DNA from: Hermodice carunculata
Taxonomy: Eukaryota; Annelida; Polychaeta; Eunicida; Amphinomidae
Length of the DNA stretch: 64,000 nt
Direction: 5' to 3'
Assembly: GCA_964020975.1 (NCBI GenBank)
Contig: OZ026628.1
Span: 50,161,336-50,225,335, forward strand
Shown: positions 46,894 to 60,560 of the stretch, in pieces
Layout: every line of letters begins with the position of its first letter
How positions within the stretch are numbered: the first letter of the stretch is position 1
Program-made: the position numbers and the translations under genes
Notes under the pieces: generated by a model
Seen by the model: only the letters and a program-made list of their open reading frames with translations
Database searches by the model: none
What the model was told of the DNA's origin: nothing

Positions 46894-46998
46894 TCCTTAT
46901 TTACTTTTATTCCTTCTTTCTTTCTGTTTTCCTTGAGGAAAGGAGGGGGGGGGGGGTAAATTTGACCACCTGACACCCTCCCCCCCCCCCCCCCCCCC
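46829..46998 (+). repeat. TTTC microsatellite and G/C runs
   Basis: (TTTC)n to about 46,895, a 12-base G run (about 46,945) and an 18-base C run (about 46,980). Confidence 0.9.
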
Positions 46999-47199
46999 AA
47001 AAGTCAACCAGGGTATGCAGTTACAGAGGTTGAGTGACAATGATTTTCCTAATTTCAGTTGCAATATCTTCAGCCCTAGATGTTAATGTATATGCTTGCT
47101 GTGTCTAAAAAGAAGAAGAAAAAAGTTTCAAGTTCATTTCAGAAACCAATCAGAAGTAAATTGATGGACCAATCTGAAATTACAACAAAAATGACCTTT

Positions 47200-47900
47200 T
47201 AAAACACACATGGTCTCTTATAAGAGGTAGTAAATTACAAAGAAATAGAAAGATTAGAGTTTGAAGTAAATGCTTTCAAAAAGGGGACTCCTTCATGGGC
47301 AGGGTTGTTGAGGATGAGCAAAGTTCTATGCCATACTGCCCTGGTATATTTTTTCTACATGTAGAAAATAAATTTGTAAAAGGAAAAAAAATGAACCTGT
47401 TGGTGTTTAAAAAGAGATAAATTTTTTGTAGTCTGATGAAAGTTGCTATTTTTTTTTTTTTTTTTTTTGGTGCATGACCACAACAATAGCACTGTGGAGA
47501 TTGTCATTTTGTTTTAATTATGCACATAGCAACAAGTTGCAGCAACTGACGACAATGGAGCAGGGTTACCTACCAAAGTTGCCACCAGGTGGCAGCATGG
47601 AATAGTATTTTGGGTGGCATCATATTTTAGTTATCTGCATGGCCAAAAGGGTGCAGCTGCTGACAGTAGTTGGGAAGCGTTGCCACCTGTGGCAGCAAGG
47701 AACCGTTTGAACTTAAATTGAAGAAACCACCCATGCACGAATAGATTAAAAGATCATTCATGAGGTACACCAGAAATGACCTTTGAAAATATGTGCTCTC
47801 CTTTAAAGAACAGCCAATTTCAAAGAAATACTAAAATTGGAGTTTTAATTGACGGTCACCAAAAAGACAAAGCTGGAATTCTTTCATGACGGGGCCTTTG
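47200..47900 (+). repeat. two copies of modules also found at 43.1 and 43.95 kb
   Basis: Two blocks with 'acaaagaaatagaaagat' and 'aaaaaggggactccttcatg' (47.2 and 47.8 kb), and two with 'gttgcagcaactgacgacaa' and 'gttgccaccaggtggcagca' (47.52 and 47.63 kb). Together with 43.1-44.0 kb they point to a dispersed repeat of about 0.9 kb, now rearranged. Confidence 0.5.
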
Positions 47901-48075
47901 AACACGTGCATTTATGACGGTACAACTATGCTCAGCTTTCCCGCCAAAGCTGCTTATTTTGTCTACTCCGCTGGGTAGTAACACTGAACTTAGTCTGCTT
48001 TGTAAACAATTCTCAGCTTCAAAAGACTGCAAAGATTATTGTGATGTCACAACGGAGACCCAGCTTGTTGCAAAC

Positions 48076-48079
48076 ACGT
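48076..48079. repeat. target duplication ACGT, left
   Basis: ACGT directly before the left LTR, matching 56,942-56,945. A 4-base duplication is usual for Ty3/Gypsy integrases. Confidence 0.75.
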
Positions 48080-48633
48080 TGAAAAGGTTGTGTCCAGTTT
48101 GGGACATCGAGAAATGTCCCTGGGCTGTGCGCCTGTGAACGCAAGCGACACACGTCAAAAGATTCGCTGTTCCACGTTATACACAACACGAACCCATCCT
48201 GCTCTTCCAGTGCTCAGTGAACAAGTCCTTTATTTCATCAATATACATTGTTATATTCCATCTCCAAAAATCAATAATGATTCAAACAATCAGATTTCCC
48301 AACACTCTAAATAATTTCTAGAGGTAATCATGCAAGACTATCAATTGCTGATTAACACTGGCCATAAAATAATTTAGCTAATTAATTGTTCGACTTTATT
48401 ACCAATCTCAGAGGTTATAAACCAATAAACCAAAATCAATTACTCCCTTCTAGATTAACAATCAAATTTCGATGGTAAACACAATCAATTATTCATTTGG
48501 CTGTATGTTAAATTACCTATATTGATTTTCTTACTAACAGACTTGTTATAACAAAACACCACACCTTACACCTCTATGAAAACCCAAAAAGAAAATCCAG
48601 AATTTTTCGGCACCCAAAGGTCGGGTCTTTACA
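48080..48633 (-). repeat. LTR (3' LTR of the minus-strand element)
   Basis: 554 bp, TG...CA ends on both strands. I found no difference from the other LTR on reading the two side by side. Confidence 0.9.
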
Positions 48634-48635
48634 TA

Positions 48636-48650
48636 CCTTCCCCCACTTTT
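48636..48650 (-). other. polypurine tract
   Basis: On the minus strand AAAAGTGGGGGAAGG lies directly before the 3' LTR, the usual site for plus-strand priming. Confidence 0.7.
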
Positions 48651-49404
48651 CAGTTTTGATACTTCAAAACTCCAATCGAAATAATCCGTGACCATTACAT
48701 ACAAGTACTGAAACTCATGAAACTCATCAAGCTCGCCAGTATATTTTGTTAATAGAATATACAAACTAAGAAATGTTTATCAACATACACTTCTGGGTAA
48801 ATCCTTCCAGCTAAAGCGTGCATACACCCAGCATAAATCTCGCCCTCTTCTGGGTTTAAAGGGGCCAGATGAAGCATTGGCTAGCACTTATTTATACCAA
48901 GTACATATACATATATACTCGACATACATTAAGGTGCAACATCGTGCTTAATAAAAAATTCTAGGGTGCCAAAAGTTCATAGTTTTTACTTTGTGGCACG
49001 TCTGTTCAGAGTACTTAGTTATTATATAGTTATACATGAAACACACTTGGATATATATGAAACACACCGAGAGAGAGATCCCGGATCACAGATACGAGAA
49101 TCCTATAGTAAGTTAATAGGATAGGCACTCATATACATTTCAAGTGCCATAGATTATAATAATCTATGATGAATACAGACAGCGACACAGGCAGTTAACA
49201 GGAATGTCCTTATTATATTATGTTCGGGTGGTCCCCCCAAAATGTCAATATTACATGCACCACAGTGACTGTGCTATGTGGCTACCCCCTAGTGAAGTGG
49301 CCTCTTCACTCCTTCCCATGACAGTCCCCAACTCCACGTGGCAACTTGACAATAGGAAAGTGGAAGCAACGACATGCACCATCACTGCGCTACAGAGGCT
49401 AGGA

Positions 49405-51300
49405 TTACTGTGCAGAGCACCCAGTGGCAGCTGGTGTGAGTGAGCCTGCCATGCTAGGATCTTTGATCACCAGCATAGGTTCAGCACCCTCAACTACATC
49501 CTCACTAGTCAGAACCTCCGCCTTTGACTTCTCCTTTGAAGGAGAGTAGTCAGGTTTCTTGGAACATGGAAGGTCAAATGAAAACCGTAAGAACCGTTTC
49601 CACCAACAGTACAACCCAACCATGATACTCAAAATGCTAAACACAGCAGTACTGATAGTCAAGCCTAAAGATACTTGGTTACCAGGTTTGGAAATCCAAT
49701 TCACTTTAGGAGGAGGGTCTGAGATAGGAGCCAGCGTTACCTGTGCCACTGGATTTAACTGGGACCACCTTGGGTCATCCAGAAGAGCAATAGCTTGTGT
49801 TGATGGTATGACTTCAGTAATATTGAAAACATCTGGCAAAATTACGCGTAAAGCCGCCACGGAGACATGACCTACCCGTTCAATAAGTCCTGTAAGTGTC
49901 CATCCATCTCCCATGACTACACACTGGGCAGGCACGACTATTACAGAAGTCCCAGCCTTGATAGTCTGCCTGATACTATCCTTACCTGTACAACGTGTCA
50001 CCAACGTTTCACCCCAGGTAACTAGAATGTACTCACCATAACTGATCTCAGTTATCATTGTACGTTTTTCAGTTTTTCGGATAATAACCTGACATTGATG
50101 TCTCTGTCCCTGAACACCCGAAATAAGAGTTCTGGAACAACCCCATCGGTCAGCTGAGTAGATAGGGCCAGATCGGCAAACCATGGGGCGCCATCCCATA
50201 CATCCTATCGGATGGAAAATACCCCCATTTGCAGTATTTAGTCCTACCTGTTCATTTTCTACCTTAATTTGAATGGAGTACCCCTTATCCACATATGGTA
50301 CTGGCCATGTGGCAATGTGATAGCGATCATAATTTTGCCCGTCCACCAAGGGAAGTTTAACCCGATATACCAAGGTGGTATCCCCCCACACTGGATAGAT
50401 GTGGGCATGTTCATAATACCACTGCAAGGGCTGTACTGGGCGTGTCGTAGATGTAGTAGCCTTTTCCATTATATCTGTCAACTGTGCGATACCTAAGATG
50501 TCTTCTGTTAGTCGCCCTACCTCAAGAGAAGCTTTTCGACGATTGTAACGCTGAATGGCTCTTATATAAGTTGCTGTCACTTGTTCCAACAAAGCAACAC
50601 TACGTTCAAGATAGAAAGAACGTTCCAAGTATGATAGACGCACATTGGTGGCATTTAGTGTCATTAAAGCCTGATTCATTCGAGGGATCAGCGTCTTAGC
50701 GATAAAGGACGTGACTTGCTGAATTTGGTAACGATTCCATGCCACAGCCATCTGTGTACGATTTAGTACTGTGGTGAGCTGGTTGATTTGGTGTACCACT
50801 ATCTTTTGGTATTTCCGGGCCTGATCAATTGCCTTGCGACAAGCATTGATACTATCATCAGTGGCTAATCCAAATAAGGTATGTCCTATCCATCCCACAA
50901 AGTCAAACCAGCCCCTTTTAGATCGAGAGGATGATGCCTGAGAAGTAAATGAGTGGCTAAGGATATAAGATTTTGCAGAACGGAGACGACTCAACCATGC
51001 ACGATGACTCTCTACTGAAATGACTCCCTGCGCAACAGCTTGTGCCGATTGTCTTATTACAGTGTTGATACTCTTAAGGAGTAACAGATCGAGAACAGGG
51101 GCATCAATCACTACTAAAATCGTCCATTCCGCGGACTGAATCTGCAGTTCATTCACCTTAGTAAGCAACAATCCATCCGGAAGCGGGGAAACAGCAGGTG
51201 ATCCCAGCACACAAGTAACTGTCATTAAGTACACAAAGCAGCAACCAATTCGATGGCTGCCATCCGCTGGCGCTTCTGTTCTCCATCGGGAACTGGACAT
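49405..51300 (-). CDS. envelope-like protein (baculovirus F / errantivirus type)
   Basis: 631 aa. It has a basic cleavage site RSKR followed by GWFDFVGWIGHTLFGLA, the pattern seen at the fusion-peptide boundary of baculovirus F and Drosophila gypsy Env; a long helical stretch after it (NQLTTVLNRTQ onwards); a Cys-rich middle; a C-terminal membrane segment (LTISTAVFSILSIMVGLYCWW) and a short cytoplasmic tail. In this family env is normally expressed from a spliced RNA. Its start overlaps the end of pol slightly. Confidence 0.8.
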   Translation of the reverse strand: MSSSRWRTEAPADGSHRIGCCFVYLMTVTCVLGSPAVSPLPDGLLLTKVNELQIQSAEWTILVVIDAPVLDLLLLKSINTVIRQSAQAVAQGVISVESHRAWLSRLRSAKSYILSHSFTSQASSSRSKRGWFDFVGWIGHTLFGLATDDSINACRKAIDQARKYQKIVVHQINQLTTVLNRTQMAVAWNRYQIQQVTSFIAKTLIPRMNQALMTLNATNVRLSYLERSFYLERSVALLEQVTATYIRAIQRYNRRKASLEVGRLTEDILGIAQLTDIMEKATTSTTRPVQPLQWYYEHAHIYPVWGDTTLVYRVKLPLVDGQNYDRYHIATWPVPYVDKGYSIQIKVENEQVGLNTANGGIFHPIGCMGWRPMVCRSGPIYSADRWGCSRTLISGVQGQRHQCQVIIRKTEKRTMITEISYGEYILVTWGETLVTRCTGKDSIRQTIKAGTSVIVVPAQCVVMGDGWTLTGLIERVGHVSVAALRVILPDVFNITEVIPSTQAIALLDDPRWSQLNPVAQVTLAPISDPPPKVNWISKPGNQVSLGLTISTAVFSILSIMVGLYCWWKRFLRFSFDLPCSKKPDYSPSKEKSKAEVLTSEDVVEGAEPMLVIKDPSMAGSLTPAATGCSAQ

Positions 51301-54300
51301 TCTGTACTAGCCCGCTTCACCGGCACCGATGCTGGTGGTGGTGAAGGTGGTGGGAGATGAGCATTGATGTCTGATACTGGTCCACGTGACCGAGTATTAT
51401 ACCCATGTGTTGGCCCTGGCAACACCATTGGGGGACTGCCTAGGTCTATGTCTATTGGCTGTCCACTGATAGGAGGTACATTAGGGAAATGTGGGATTGC
51501 GTCACCACCTATTGACCTGTGAGATGAGCGGTTTCTAGGTGGGGCTGTGTAGGGAGCTCTTCTCCCTCCGGCTCCACCAATGCCATACCGTGACCTTCTC
51601 CTACGCCATGTAGGGTTATGTGACCGGTCTGCATCCCCACTAGTTACAGGCAGATTGGAGGGTGTAACAGGTACCTCCGTCTCAGTAGATCCATCTTGTG
51701 CCTGATCAGTATCTACTGCTTGGTCTGGGGATTCAGGTCTAGCTGTTGTCTGCACATCACCCTGCCATGTGGGTGCCAAGGGTATACCAGTTTTAGGCCG
51801 TGACTTGCGCACAGGCCTGGGCCGGAGTTCATCCCACACGATATTGGGATCTACCAACAGTAGTTTATCCCTGTTAACCGTTTTAATCTTTCCACTCTGC
51901 TGGTGCCTAATCCAGCACACTGGCCCTCTAATACGAATAACTTCATATTGTGGGTCCCATCCAGAAGTAAATGTAAGTTTCTCTTGGGCTCGGAGAATAA
52001 CAGAATCTCCAGGCTTTAAAATACCTGCTTTTGCACGTGAATTTATTCGCTCACGATTATACTTTCTAGAATGAGCTAAATTTTGTCTGGCTATAACCAA
52101 TGCATCAGAGAGATCACTTAGTCTCCCTGACAAGTTAGACATACCAGAGGAGGCACCTAAACACTTTGTTAGTGGTAGTCGACTTCTGCGACCATACATG
52201 AGGTAAAAAGGCGTATATCCAGTCACCTCGCTAACACTGTTGCGATGAGCAAAGAGAGCATTTGCCATCTGGGTTTGCCATTCCTTTGCCCTATTGTTAA
52301 CCAACTTTGTAGTGATCTCTTTTAATGTACGATTAAATCTTTCAATCTTACCCCCAGTTTCAGGATGATAGGGAGTAGACTGCCTCTGCTGTACCCCCAA
52401 ATCCTTCAAATAAGTGGTAAAATGTTTGGAGGAAAACTCTAACCCTCGGTCAGTGATGACCACCTCCGGAATACCATGACGAGGAAAGAAGTCCCTTGCT
52501 ATGGCTTCTTCCACTGCCTTGGAACTTTTGTCTGGAATTGGTATAGCTTCAGCCCATCCACTTAAATGATCAATGATCGTAAGGGCATACTTATTGCCCT
52601 GGTCTGATGGTACAAAGGGTCCTATCAAGTCAAACCCGACCACCTGCATTGGGTATACAGGCAGTGGCATATCGCTCATCGGAGCTCGCTCTGAACGCCT
52701 TCGGTTAACTGCACAAGTGGCACATGACTTCAATCTTTCTATTATCTCCCGCCGCATGTTTGGCCACACATATGCTTCTCTCACACGATGAAGAGTTTTC
52801 AGGGTGGCCATGTGCCCAACCTCTCTGTGAGAACGATCAATAATGCTGTTGCGATATTGCTTAGGGAGAACTAAACGAGGGTACCATGGCGCATTATGAG
52901 TTGGCCTCCTTACTGAATACAATAATCCGTCATGAACCTCATACTCTGAATCATCGCTCTGTGCCTCAGTAAACAAAGGAGTAAATTCTTCTTCCTGAGC
53001 CCTCTGTACTTTTTCAATCTTTAAACAGTCTGCCTCTAAAGGTATTCTATCTAACATACCTGACCCACTGGTTGCATCAGGGTCAATCCAATCAGCAGTG
53101 TCTAAACTGGCAATACTCGGTGGGGATGGTAATCTGGACATGAGGTCAGCCCGAACATTACGTGCTCCTTGTATGTACTGAATTTTAGCACCAAACTCGG
53201 CCAGAAAGACCCCCCAACGTTGGACCTTAGTATTCCGCATCTCTTTAGTGAACAATGAGCGGAGTGGCTTGTGATCAGTATACACAACAAAATCGGCACC
53301 ATACAAGTACGCGCGAAGCTTATCTACACAATGCACTACAGCATAGGCCTCTTTTTCAATTGTTGACCATTTACGTTGGGTTGCAGATAGTTGGTGTGAC
53401 ACATATTGAATGACACGCTCCATGCCCTGATCATCTTCCTGAACTAAAATCCCTCCCACACAAGTATTACTTGCATCTGTATACAATTTGTAACTACGGT
53501 CCGTTCTAGGATAAGCCATTACTTCAGCAGAGGTCAGAAGGGTTTTTAAGTTCTCAAATGCCTCTTGCTGTTCTTGCTCCCATACAAATGGCTGGTTCTT
53601 GCGTGTAAGCTTCACTAATGGTTCAGTCACTCTTGCATACCCAGGGATGGTTTTAGCATAGTAATTAACCATACCAATGAAGGAACGAACCTGTTTAACT
53701 GTTGTTGGGGCAGACATTTCCACAATCGCACGCACTTTTTCAGGATCACTAGTGATACCATCTGGTGTAATGATGTACCCTAAAAGCTGAATCTTAGTCT
53801 TGCCAAAATGACATTTAGACCCTTTCAGGTGCAGTTTGGCTGCACGCAGGCGTGCAAATACGGCCTCTAGGTCCTGAATGTGTTCTGCAGGTGAAGATGA
53901 TGCAATTACTAAATCATCAATAAAAACCCAAACGCACTTACCTAATAAGTCCGAGAGTGCCATTTCCATTGTCCTTTGGAAAATACTAGGCATGTTAGCT
54001 AACCCAAAGCTGCCCACCTTGAATTTGAATAAACCTCTGTGGCACACAAAAGCAGTCTTGTCTTGGTCGCATTCGGCAACCTTCAATTGATTATATGCAC
54101 ATTTCAGATCACAAACAGAGTATACAGTCTTACCACCCAACTGATCAAAGATGTCCTGTATAAGGGGAAGAGGGTAACGATCTTTAACTGTGATGTCATT
54201 CAGGGCTCGGTAATCTACACAAAATCTGGTAGTTCCATCTTTCTTAGGCACTAAACAAATATTGGAGAAGCCCAAGGGGAATTACTTGGGATTATAACTC

Positions 54301-54943
54301 TGTCCTTTAACATTTGGTCAATACATTCATCCACCAACTTCCTCCGAGCTAGCGGAGTCCTATAAGGGCGTTGGCGTATTGGAGGATGATCTCCAGTATT
54401 GATAGTGACCTCAGTTAAGGGACATTGGCCAAAAGGTATGCCATCCTCATAAAAGACATCTTGATTCTCTTGTACCACCTGCACATACGGTGCAGCAATG
54501 GATCCGCACATGAAACCCATGCCAGCCTCCTGGCTAACACTACAATTGTCTGAAAGTGCTGGCCGTCTGTAGGACTGCAAGGGGAAGACTTTTCCCTTCC
54601 AGGCTAGAGTTTGAGTTTTGTAGTCCAGCACAGCTTTGCCTGCAGCCAAGACATCAGTTCCCAAAATACAGTGATGCCATATACCTCCCACTACTACAAT
54701 TGAGATAATTCCTAATTCAGCAAATTCTATTTCAGTTCTTCCAAAAACTTTAATTGCTTTCCCAGATACAGTAAAAATAGGCGGGGACCGCCTTAACAGT
54801 CTTGAACGGCCACTTCTTTTACAGATCTCCTGGAACACAGCAATATGCAGGAGTGACACACAAGCCCCAGTATCGATCAAGGAATGAATACTCACGTTAC
54901 TTGCTGTAATCGATAAACCCAATCTGGGACCTATGCTTTGCAC
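51225..54943 (-). CDS. pol: protease, RT, RNase H, integrase
   Basis: In order: aspartic protease (LIDTGACVSLL), RT (FCVDYRALNDITVKDRYPLP, LKCAYNQLKV, and the catalytic VFIDDLV), RNase H (KLYTDASNTCVGG), integrase zinc finger (HREVGH...CATC), DDE core (GFDLIGPF, ITDRGLEFSS, the Glu near GGKIERFNR) and a C-terminal GPY/F-like part (LKPGDSVILRAQEK...GPVCWIRH), then a Pro/Arg-rich tail. Gag-pol read-through is usual in this family. Parts present and in normal order. Confidence 0.88.
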
Positions 54944-54954
54944 CCCTGCAATGC

Positions 54955-55995
54955 TTAGTTTCCCTGAGAAGCAGTTCCGGGGGCACCTTGACTGGAACCC
55001 CTAGGCGCAGGCCTTTGTCGCCTGGGTTGCCTTGGACACCCAATCTGGTAATGGGGGCCGCCACAAATAAAACAGGACACTTGCTTGGTACCATTGTCTG
55101 CCCGTGGCTGATTCCTGTCTCCTCGCGTTCTACCTAATTGGCCCCCCCAGTTCCTTGGTTGGTTGCCTTGACGTCGCCCGGCCTCCAACTGCGTTAGCCG
55201 CGCTGCCATCTTTTCCTGACCCCTTTGGATCTTCAAAAGTGTGCTCAGGAGCTCAGAGTTTGTCTCCTTTCCATTGTTCTGTGGGGCAATCTGCACTGTG
55301 GAAGTATCCATTGGTTCCTCCTTCCGCTCATCGCGGTTCAAACCCACATATCTCTCTAGACCAGCCTCCACCTTGTCCACAAATTCAATTGCGGCCTCTA
55401 AGGTCTGGTCCTTGAGTTCAAGGCTAAGTTTTTTAGCTAGCTCCGTAGAGCGCAGCCCTCGCATATAATGCCGTAGCACTATTCTTTCCGCATCGGCTGA
55501 ATGCCTTCCAGGGTAAGCCCTTTGAACAGCCTCCCTTATGCGCCGATTATACGAGGCCAATGTTTCCCCCTCTTGTTGCCGAAGTTGTTCCACCTCGACT
55601 CTCAACTTCTCCTCCTCATCGGCAGAGAGGAAGGTTCGTTCAATATGACTTTTTAAGCAAGTCCAAGGGACATTCTCCCTGTCCTCCGGCTGGTTGTCCA
55701 GGTATCGGAGAATCTCCCTCCGTAAAGGTCCACTAGTAGCCCGCGTGACTACTTTCAAAATGCCGGAATTGTCACGTTCAAACTGCGGCAAAATTAAGTC
55801 AATATCATACAGAAAGTTGCGGGTCTGGGAGCTCAACTCACCATCGCAATGTGTGAGACTCTGTGTAAGCGCATGTAATTTGTCCTTTCGGCGCTGGTGA
55901 GCCCACTGCTCCCGTTGATCCGCATGAAATTGTACCTGAGCATCTTTGAACTCCTGAAAGAGCCCAGCGAGTCCGGCCGCAACCTCGGGCTCCAT
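54955..55995 (-). CDS. gag: capsid and CCHC nucleocapsid
   Basis: 346 aa. The central region (LPQFERDNSGILKVVTRA through LEAAIEFVDKVEAGLERYV) has the helical make-up of retrotransposon capsid. Near the C-terminus lies one zinc knuckle, CFICGGPHYQIGC, with three rather than four residues between the second Cys and the His. A basic, Arg/Gln/Pro-rich tail follows. Starts MEPEVAAGLAGLFQEF. Confidence 0.85.
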   Translation of the reverse strand: MEPEVAAGLAGLFQEFKDAQVQFHADQREQWAHQRRKDKLHALTQSLTHCDGELSSQTRNFLYDIDLILPQFERDNSGILKVVTRATSGPLRREILRYLDNQPEDRENVPWTCLKSHIERTFLSADEEEKLRVEVEQLRQQEGETLASYNRRIREAVQRAYPGRHSADAERIVLRHYMRGLRSTELAKKLSLELKDQTLEAAIEFVDKVEAGLERYVGLNRDERKEEPMDTSTVQIAPQNNGKETNSELLSTLLKIQRGQEKMAARLTQLEAGRRQGNQPRNWGGQLGRTRGDRNQPRADNGTKQVSCFICGGPHYQIGCPRQPRRQRPAPRGSSQGAPGTASQGN

Positions 55996-56318
55996 TACCA
56001 GACAATATAGTTCATTAAATACGCTGGGGCTCCCCTCATCCTCCGTGCACGACGTGGTTTCACTACAGTCCTTCGCTCCACAGAATAAGAGCCAGCCTTA
56101 TTATGGTATTTAAGATGGTATTCCATTGCCGTGTCCAACTCCTTGTGATTGGTACCACTCTGCGCTAGCCCAATATGAAAGTTGCACTCTAAACATGTCA
56201 GTTCAAATAAATAAGTTGTTCCATAATGGTACTTAGCTACATGGAGCATCATGTCCGAAAACACATCCCCCCGCCATGGGCACAAATCACAGAGATACAT
56301 CGGTGTGCACTTTGCCAT
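55995..56318 (-). CDS. small zinc-finger ORF ahead of gag
   Basis: 107 aa from MAKCTPMYL, between the 5' LTR and gag and abutting gag. It has CDLCPW followed by HVAKYHY and CLECNF followed by HLKYHN, two C2H2-like fingers, then an Arg-rich tail (RRARRMRG). A separate finger protein upstream of gag is not part of the standard Gypsy plan; role unknown (nucleic-acid binding is inference). Confidence 0.6.
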   Translation of the reverse strand: MAKCTPMYLCDLCPWRGDVFSDMMLHVAKYHYGTTYLFELTCLECNFHIGLAQSGTNHKELDTAMEYHLKYHNKAGSYSVERRTVVKPRRARRMRGAPAYLMNYIVW

Positions 56319-56369
56319 GGTGCGCTCAGTCCATATCAGGAGGAAAAAAAAAACGTTGCGATTACATAA

Positions 56370-56386
56370 TCCTGGCAAGCTCGCCA
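56370..56386 (-). other. primer binding site, tRNA-Arg-like
   Basis: One base after the 5' LTR the minus strand reads TGGCGAGCTTGCCAGGA. From memory, the 3' end of animal tRNA-Arg(ACG) would give TGGCGAGCCAGCCAGGA, a 15/17 match. The identity of the tRNA needs a comparison with the host's own tRNA set. Confidence 0.65.
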
Positions 56387-56387
56387 A

Positions 56388-56941
56388 TGAAAAGGTTGTG
56401 TCCAGTTTGGGACATCGAGAAATGTCCCTGGGCTGTGCGCCTGTGAACGCAAGCGACACACGTCAAAAGATTCGCTGTTCCACGTTATACACAACACGAA
56501 CCCATCCTGCTCTTCCAGTGCTCAGTGAACAAGTCCTTTATTTCATCAATATACATTGTTATATTCCATCTCCAAAAATCAATAATGATTCAAACAATCA
56601 GATTTCCCAACACTCTAAATAATTTCTAGAGGTAATCATGCAAGACTATCAATTGCTGATTAACACTGGCCATAAAATAATTTAGCTAATTAATTGTTCG
56701 ACTTTATTACCAATCTCAGAGGTTATAAACCAATAAACCAAAATCAATTACTCCCTTCTAGATTAACAATCAAATTTCGATGGTAAACACAATCAATTAT
56801 TCATTTGGCTGTATGTTAAATTACCTATATTGATTTTCTTACTAACAGACTTGTTATAACAAAACACCACACCTTACACCTCTATGAAAACCCAAAAAGA
56901 AAATCCAGAATTTTTCGGCACCCAAAGGTCGGGTCTTTACA
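56388..56941 (-). repeat. LTR (5' LTR of the minus-strand element)
   Basis: 554 bp, same text as 48,080-48,633. On the minus strand it starts TGTAAAGACCCGACC and ends CCTTTTCA. Confidence 0.9.
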
Positions 56942-56945
56942 ACGT
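56942..56945. repeat. target duplication ACGT, right
   Basis: Matches 48,076-48,079. With the element removed, the locus reads ...GCAAAC-ACGT-GATGATTCC... Confidence 0.75.
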
Positions 56946-57480
56946 GATGATTCCCATGCATTCTCATGTTCAACTTTCAATCTCTAATTTGCAGCAGATG
57001 ATACTGTTGATGAGATCCAAACCTTTGATATGAACAAAGAAAGATAAAGTCATAACAACTATCCAGTTTGATAAAAATTGTGGGTCTTTTTAGTTTGAGA
57101 AGTTTATTTTTCTTTCCTTTTTTGTTTTGCCTTTTTTTGCTTGTTTTTTTTTTTTTTTTTTTTCAATACATGTATGGTTTACAAAGAACATAAAAGTCAC
57201 AAGATGTTGACACTGTTGTGTCACCTAGCAGTGTGTGGATCCAGTCTAGCAGTTCGCAGTTGGGGGTGGGGGTAAGGGGGCATACCTGGCATGATTTAGG
57301 GATAAAGGTGCCGAGTACTACGCCAATACTACAAGGCCAGTGTACACAGACAGTAAAGTTCTCGGGTAGATCTACAAGAGTTGCAGGACATCCGTTCTTT
57401 GGGCATGTTGGGTCTTCAGCTAATATCTAATAACGGGGGTGGGGGGAAGGTACATCCATCCCTAAATCATGCCACAAATG
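56946..57480. other. no gene recognised
   Basis: T run at 57,147-57,163 and a GGGGGTGGGGG stretch near 57,260; otherwise no structure seen. Confidence 0.4.
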
Positions 57481-57481
57481 A

Positions 57482-57653
57482 GGGGGCCCGTAGAGTACGC
57501 TGGTACAAGTAATAATTTTTGCCCCAGTGCAAGGTTCGGAAAAAAACAAGACAATGCACAAAAAATAGTTGGTACGAAGTACGGAAATTAAAAAGTCTTC
57601 CAGTACGTTACTACGGCAAATAAAAATGCCCAGTACGCCAGTACCAAAACCCC
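57482..57653 (+). repeat. dispersed GTAC-rich repeat, copy 3
   Basis: Best-preserved copy: GGGCCCGTAGAGTACGCTGGTAC at the left (in part), CAGTACGCCAGTACCAAAACCCC at the right (in part), so the two ends are inverted. GTACG sites are kept where copy 2 has GTATG. Confidence 0.7.
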
Positions 57654-57984
57654 TTGCGCATTCTCCCCCAGTTTTGATTGGCTGTCACAATGCAATGCGT
57701 TACTTTTATGTGATATGTATACTCACTATCTTTCTGTCTGTCTCTCTGATTTAAACATATTTTATTCAAAATGAACGTTTAAGTAAAACATTGACAAATG
57801 TAGGCCTAGATTATGCACTTTTACGGAAAAAAGAGGGTTTGCCTTTGGTTTACAATAAACTAAGTTTATATACATTCAATCAGAACTGTTTTTCATAAAT
57901 TTAACAATATGAAATCCCTGGCATGATATAAGTTTTGAAGACATGTACCAGACAAAAAACTATTTCATTTTATCGATGTTGAAG

Positions 57985-60559
<2,575 letters not shown>

Positions 60560-60560
<1 letters not shown>

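Larger units (their letters stand above)
48080..56941 (-). mobile_element. Ty3/Gypsy LTR retrotransposon with env-like gene
   Basis: 8.86 kb on the minus strand: 554-bp LTRs, tRNA primer site, small zinc-finger ORF, gag, pol (protease, RT, RNase H, integrase) and an F-type envelope-like ORF, then a polypurine tract. The order gag-pol-env with integrase after RNase H is that of Ty3/Gypsy; an env places it with errantivirus-like lineages. The LTRs read as identical by eye and all long frames are present, so it is very young and looks nearly whole, with about one break at most. Treated here as a fossil copy. Confidence 0.9.
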
